Part shown: positions 4,761 to 7,622 of the stretch, piece by piece
Layout: the number at the start of each line of letters is the position of its first letter
Position numbering within the stretch: the stretch's first letter is position 1
DNA from: JABDGZ01 sp964487685
GTDB taxonomy: Bacteria; Omnitrophota; Gorgyraeia; Zapsychrales; Fredricksoniimonadaceae
Reading direction: 5' to 3'
NCBI GenBank assembly: GCA_964487685.1
Contig: CAZASA010000101.1
Coordinates: 1-7,622, forward strand
Length of the DNA stretch: 7,622 bases
The notes under the pieces: generated by a model
What the model saw: the letters and a program-made list of their open reading frames with translations, nothing else
Told to the model about the DNA's origin: nothing
The model's database searches: none
Position numbers and translations under genes: made by a program

Positions 4761-7322
4761 TTAATACCCCATCCCTCTCTCCAATCGTAATGACCTTCCC
4801 CGGCTTCTTTCCATTTGCAAATTATGCTCTAATTCCTGTTTTATTTCTCTCTTTTGCTCAACTGATATGTGTTCCAGTGTCGTATCCTTGGCCGAGTCAT
4901 GTGACCAACTCTTTTTCATTTGCTCCAAAGCTTCTCCTCGTTGCTGTACGTCCATCTTTAATGACTTGTCTTCCCGTTCAATGCCCCGCTCACCGGCCAC
5001 AATGTACAGCTTGGTTTCCTCGCGGGCCCGGCTGATCTGGACATAGGTTGCTTGTTGGGATGCCATTGATTCATTAGCAAAGCCATAAACAAAAGCCCTT
5101 TCGACGGTTGCCCCCTGTGCCTTATGCGTTGTTGTTGCCCAACCGTAATCGATATGATTATATGCGGCTACGTTAATTCTCCTGTGTTCCCCGCCGTCAA
5201 GACGTACATCTATAATACCAAAAGGATCAGCACTTTCAACCGTCGCGCGTTGTCCATTACGGACATCTAATTTGTAATCATTGCGTGTCAACATTATTCT
5301 GTCACCTTGGGCCAGTCCAATTTCCTTTGTTCCGTTGTCGCAGATAACAGGGTTCATAGAATCGACGACCCCCATTTCTTTTAACTTCTCGCGGATTTCC
5401 ATATTAATTTTATCCGCATCATGCTTGATGTTGGTCAGTATGATCCCTTTGCTAAAATCGTTTTTGTTCTGTTCTATAAACTCACCTACTAGGGCTGTCC
5501 GGGCCTCAGAGGAATTGCGATAAAAATCGATTTTCTTGTTATGGTCTAATGCTTCCAACGCCTCCCCTGTCTTGCCCTGTGCTGCCAGCGTCACTGTCTT
5601 CTGCATCCACTCTTCACGCTGACGCCAAATATTTTCCACAACCGTTGAATACTCCGGGGCAATCTTAGCTACTTTCTGATCAATCGCATGAAGGATACCC
5701 CCAGCTGCTATCGGCTGTAACTGCCTCTCGTCACCTACCAGAATAAGCTTTGCTCTTGATTGCTCTACTTTTTGCATCACTTCAGCCATTTGTTTGGATC
5801 CTACCATCCCCGCTTCATCAATGACAACAACTGTGCGTGGATCAATTTCCTGATGGCGGAGCCATGAAGTTATTGTTTGAGATTCGATTCCAGATTCTTT
5901 TTGAAGATTCTGGGCCGCGACACCAGCTAATGCTATGCCTTGTACCTTAAAGCCCTCCCGCTCATAAGACTCCCTTACCGCCGACAATATGGTTGACTTA
6001 CCCGTCCCTGCTCGGCCCTGAATTACCGCTAAGGCACTCGCTCTTGTCGCTACATTTATTGCAACCCGTTGCTCATAATTAAAATCAATCTTGTTTCCAT
6101 TGCCTAAATCAATACCTTCTTTAATAACTTTTTGCTCGTCCACATTAAAATTCTGATACGTTGCCATTCGCTCAACTCGGGCCATGATACCTAACTCTAT
6201 TTTCGCCATATCCGGTGTGGTTAATGCACCATCTTCAAGACTAACAATATACCCTTGTGCCTGAGCTTCCTGAACTAATTCTCTAACCTCTGCCCCGCTA
6301 CGAGTTCCCAAGGAAGCCAGGGCTGTTTCGCGCATCAAACTGTTCTCTTTAAACGTGGAATGGCCGACTGTAAGCTTTTGACTTGCTTCCGTTAATATTT
6401 GATCATCGCTTTTGCTTTGTGACTGGTTCAGCCGGTTACGCTCAACATTAAGATGAATGCTATTCTCTCTGGCTTCACGCCCCCAAGTTTCTTCCCTTTC
6501 CGATAAGTCGCAATTGACTTTATTCGCCCTTGTCGCCAACACAATGCCCCTGGTCCCCGCATAAGTCTTAATGCCACGCTCTTGGGCTAACGCATCGATC
6601 TGCTGATCCCTCTTGGAAAATAATAGCTCTGCGTCTTTGGAAACATCACTTAGCCGGAAGGTTCCTTTGATACCATGCTCGATTTCATAACCTAGCTTTT
6701 GCATTTGCCAAGCAAGCTCCACTTGATACAAAGCCCCTGCCGCCATTTTGTTCTCATAAAAGGTGCGGCTATCAATGGTCCCCACTGTTCCATCATTCCG
6801 GACAGAAAAATTGGACACAACTACATGCGAATGTACCTGTGGATCACCTTCACGACTGGTATAATGATTGAACCTGGAAGCAACAAGCTTTGCTTCTTCG
6901 TGAATCGCTCCTCCTGCACCCCGCCTTGTGAACGCATTGGCCTCCAGGTACGCAAACGCACCTTCAACAGCCCTCTGGTGTGCTAATTCGATTTCTTGCT
7001 TGTGTTGGGCGTCTGCGCCCGCCCAAACGATGGACACTGACTTAGGGGCCGAAAATGTTAGATCCCAGCCCATCTGCCGGTTTTCTTGGCCAGCATTCTT
7101 TACCTCATGACCTGCTACATAACCGGCAAGTGATAGCTGAAACTCCTCTCGCACAACTGCACCTTCTAAACCAAGGCTTTCCGCGCCATGGCCCATCCAC
7201 TGCCCCTGATGATCCAAGTCTTCCACATAATAATCAGCGGAATGCTCCTGATAATACGTGGCCGCAAGCTTGGCCGCCCCGCTTCCAGTTCCAAGATTAC
7301 CTAATCCACGTAAGGACATCAT
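4761..7322 (-). CDS. traA: MobF-family conjugative relaxase-helicase (TraA/TrwC type)
   Basis: This 853-residue protein would nick one strand at the transfer origin, stay covalently bound to it, and unwind the DNA for conjugative export. The N-terminal relaxase domain (about 1-300) has the double tyrosine pairs Y23-Y24 and Y31-Y32, spaced as in TrwC. It also has the W-D-L-T-F-S-A-P-K-S motif (86-95) and the metal-binding histidines H153, H164 and H166 (D-P-Q-V-H-S-H). The helicase domain (about 410-790) is RecD-like: Walker A G-R-A-G-T-G-K-S-T (436-444), Walker B V-I-D-E-A-G (500-505), G-D-E-R-Q-L-Q-P-I (530-538), arginine motif W-R-Q-R (566-569), T-T-H-K-A-Q-G (731-737) and Y-V-Q-I-S-R-A-R (760-767). 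It ends in a short charged helix. It is somewhat shorter than TrwC (~966) and much shorter than F TraI. The first of two adjacent ATGs is favoured because GGAGG lies 8 nt upstream. The stop of the upstream gene overlaps it (TAATG). Confidence 0.96.
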   Translation of the reverse strand: MMSLRGLGNLGTGSGAAKLAATYYQEHSADYYVEDLDHQGQWMGHGAESLGLEGAVVREEFQLSLAGYVAGHEVKNAGQENRQMGWDLTFSAPKSVSIVWAGADAQHKQEIELAHQRAVEGAFAYLEANAFTRRGAGGAIHEEAKLVASRFNHYTSREGDPQVHSHVVVSNFSVRNDGTVGTIDSRTFYENKMAAGALYQVELAWQMQKLGYEIEHGIKGTFRLSDVSKDAELLFSKRDQQIDALAQERGIKTYAGTRGIVLATRANKVNCDLSEREETWGREARENSIHLNVERNRLNQSQSKSDDQILTEASQKLTVGHSTFKENSLMRETALASLGTRSGAEVRELVQEAQAQGYIVSLEDGALTTPDMAKIELGIMARVERMATYQNFNVDEQKVIKEGIDLGNGNKIDFNYEQRVAINVATRASALAVIQGRAGTGKSTILSAVRESYEREGFKVQGIALAGVAAQNLQKESGIESQTITSWLRHQEIDPRTVVVIDEAGMVGSKQMAEVMQKVEQSRAKLILVGDERQLQPIAAGGILHAIDQKVAKIAPEYSTVVENIWRQREEWMQKTVTLAAQGKTGEALEALDHNKKIDFYRNSSEARTALVGEFIEQNKNDFSKGIILTNIKHDADKINMEIREKLKEMGVVDSMNPVICDNGTKEIGLAQGDRIMLTRNDYKLDVRNGQRATVESADPFGIIDVRLDGGEHRRINVAAYNHIDYGWATTTHKAQGATVERAFVYGFANESMASQQATYVQISRAREETKLYIVAGERGIEREDKSLKMDVQQRGEALEQMKKSWSHDSAKDTTLEHISVEQKREIKQELEHNLQMERSRGRSLRLERGMGY

Positions 7323-7342
7323 TAGTCAATCCTCCAAATAGA
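7322..7342 (-). promoter_or_regulatory. Strong ribosome binding site and stop-start overlap for the relaxase gene
   Basis: On the - strand a perfect GGAGG lies 8 nt before the ATG at 7322-7320, inside the last codons of the upstream gene. The upstream TAA (7324-7322) shares its final A with that ATG. This arrangement implies one mRNA and translational coupling, and it fixes the relaxase start. Confidence 0.85.
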
Positions 7343-7622
7343 CTTTTGAGGTGGTTCTGCGGGGGTGTCTTTGGGTGGCACAGGCGGTTTCTCTACCTGC
7401 TTATCTTCTTTCTTGGGCTCCTTTGTTTCTTCAACCAATACTTTATCAGGAACTTGGGCTTCAAGATTGTCCTCAGCCTTAACTGCTTTTAGATCACCTT
7501 CTAACTTCTTAGCTTTTTCCACTCTTTTGAGCTGCCAGTTTACAAAACGTAACTCCCCTAAATGAAGCAGTTGCCAAAACAAAGCACATAGCGGAGCACA
7601 TTCCATAAAAAATATCGGAACT
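7322..7622 (-). CDS. C-terminal part of a hypothetical membrane protein with charged Pro/Lys/Glu-rich tail, partial at the right edge
   Basis: The frame is open to the window edge; the visible protein begins V-P-I-F-F-M. The ATG at 7606 has no ribosome site and lies inside a hydrophobic stretch (P-I-F-F-M-E-C-A-P-L-C-A-L-F-W-Q), so it is probably internal and the gene extends further right. The stretch looks like a terminal membrane helix. It is followed by a basic segment (N-W-Q-L-K-R-V-E-K-A-K-K) that would sit in the cytoplasm by the positive-inside rule. The last ~60 residues are low-complexity, rich in K, E, V and P (for example E-K-P-P-V-P-P-K), and likely disordered. I do not recognise the family. 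Coupling to the relaxase gene suggests a role in transfer, perhaps as a membrane anchor, but this is inference. Confidence 0.65.
   Translation of the reverse strand, partial: VPIFFMECAPLCALFWQLLHLGELRFVNWQLKRVEKAKKLEGDLKAVKAEDNLEAQVPDKVLVEETKEPKKEDKQVEKPPVPPKDTPAEPPQKSIWRID

Noticed and set aside
4562..5035. 157-codon open frame on the + strand spanning the ATPase 5' end and the relaxase 3' end
   Set aside because: It is antisense to two well-supported genes, has no family motif, and is explained by their codon composition.
7055..7492. 145-codon open frame on the + strand opposite the relaxase start
   Set aside because: It is antisense to the conserved relaxase N-terminus and the coupled upstream gene; the composition is typical of a shadow frame.

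Overview
The window looks like the edge of an integrated conjugative or mobilizable element in a Gram-negative-type bacterium. The strongest lineage clue is the C-terminal tail of the first gene. It has a GGIDLN motif, a short polar stretch, then a G-F-x-P-V-I-I-N block and LLGI close to the end. From memory I associate this kind of tail with many unrelated large proteins of Omnitrophota (candidate phylum OP3). That assignment is tentative because no search was run.

Layout. On the + strand, positions 1-2238 hold the 3' part of a long HEAT-repeat protein whose start lies outside the window. After a 24-bp gap, everything else is on the - strand. Reading in the direction of transcription (right to left) there are: the C-terminal end of a membrane protein with a charged, proline-rich tail (7622-7322); a MobF-family conjugative relaxase-helicase, TraA/TrwC type (7322-4761), translationally coupled to it; an AAA ATPase of the DUF4143 family (4680-3385); and a tyrosine recombinase (3270-2263). 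No RNA genes, CRISPR array or insertion sequence were seen, and no stretch over about 115 bp lacks a gene.

How the parts fit. The relaxase would nick and unwind the transfer strand. The membrane protein may be a partner encoded in the same transcript. The tyrosine recombinase would integrate or excise the element. The ATPase gene is much more AT-rich (about 25-27% GC in sampled rows) than the relaxase and integrase (about 50-55% in sampled rows) and carries its own promoter, so it resembles acquired cargo. The HEAT gene body is also AT-rich, but its last 250 bp switch to about 47% GC.

Regulation. The two short intergenic gaps carry the most unusual signals. The integrase promoter lies in two tandem 35-bp units containing dyads. 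The ATPase promoter is overlapped by a 29-bp dyad. In both cases the predicted -10 box ends exactly 6 nt before the start codon, so the transcripts may be leaderless.
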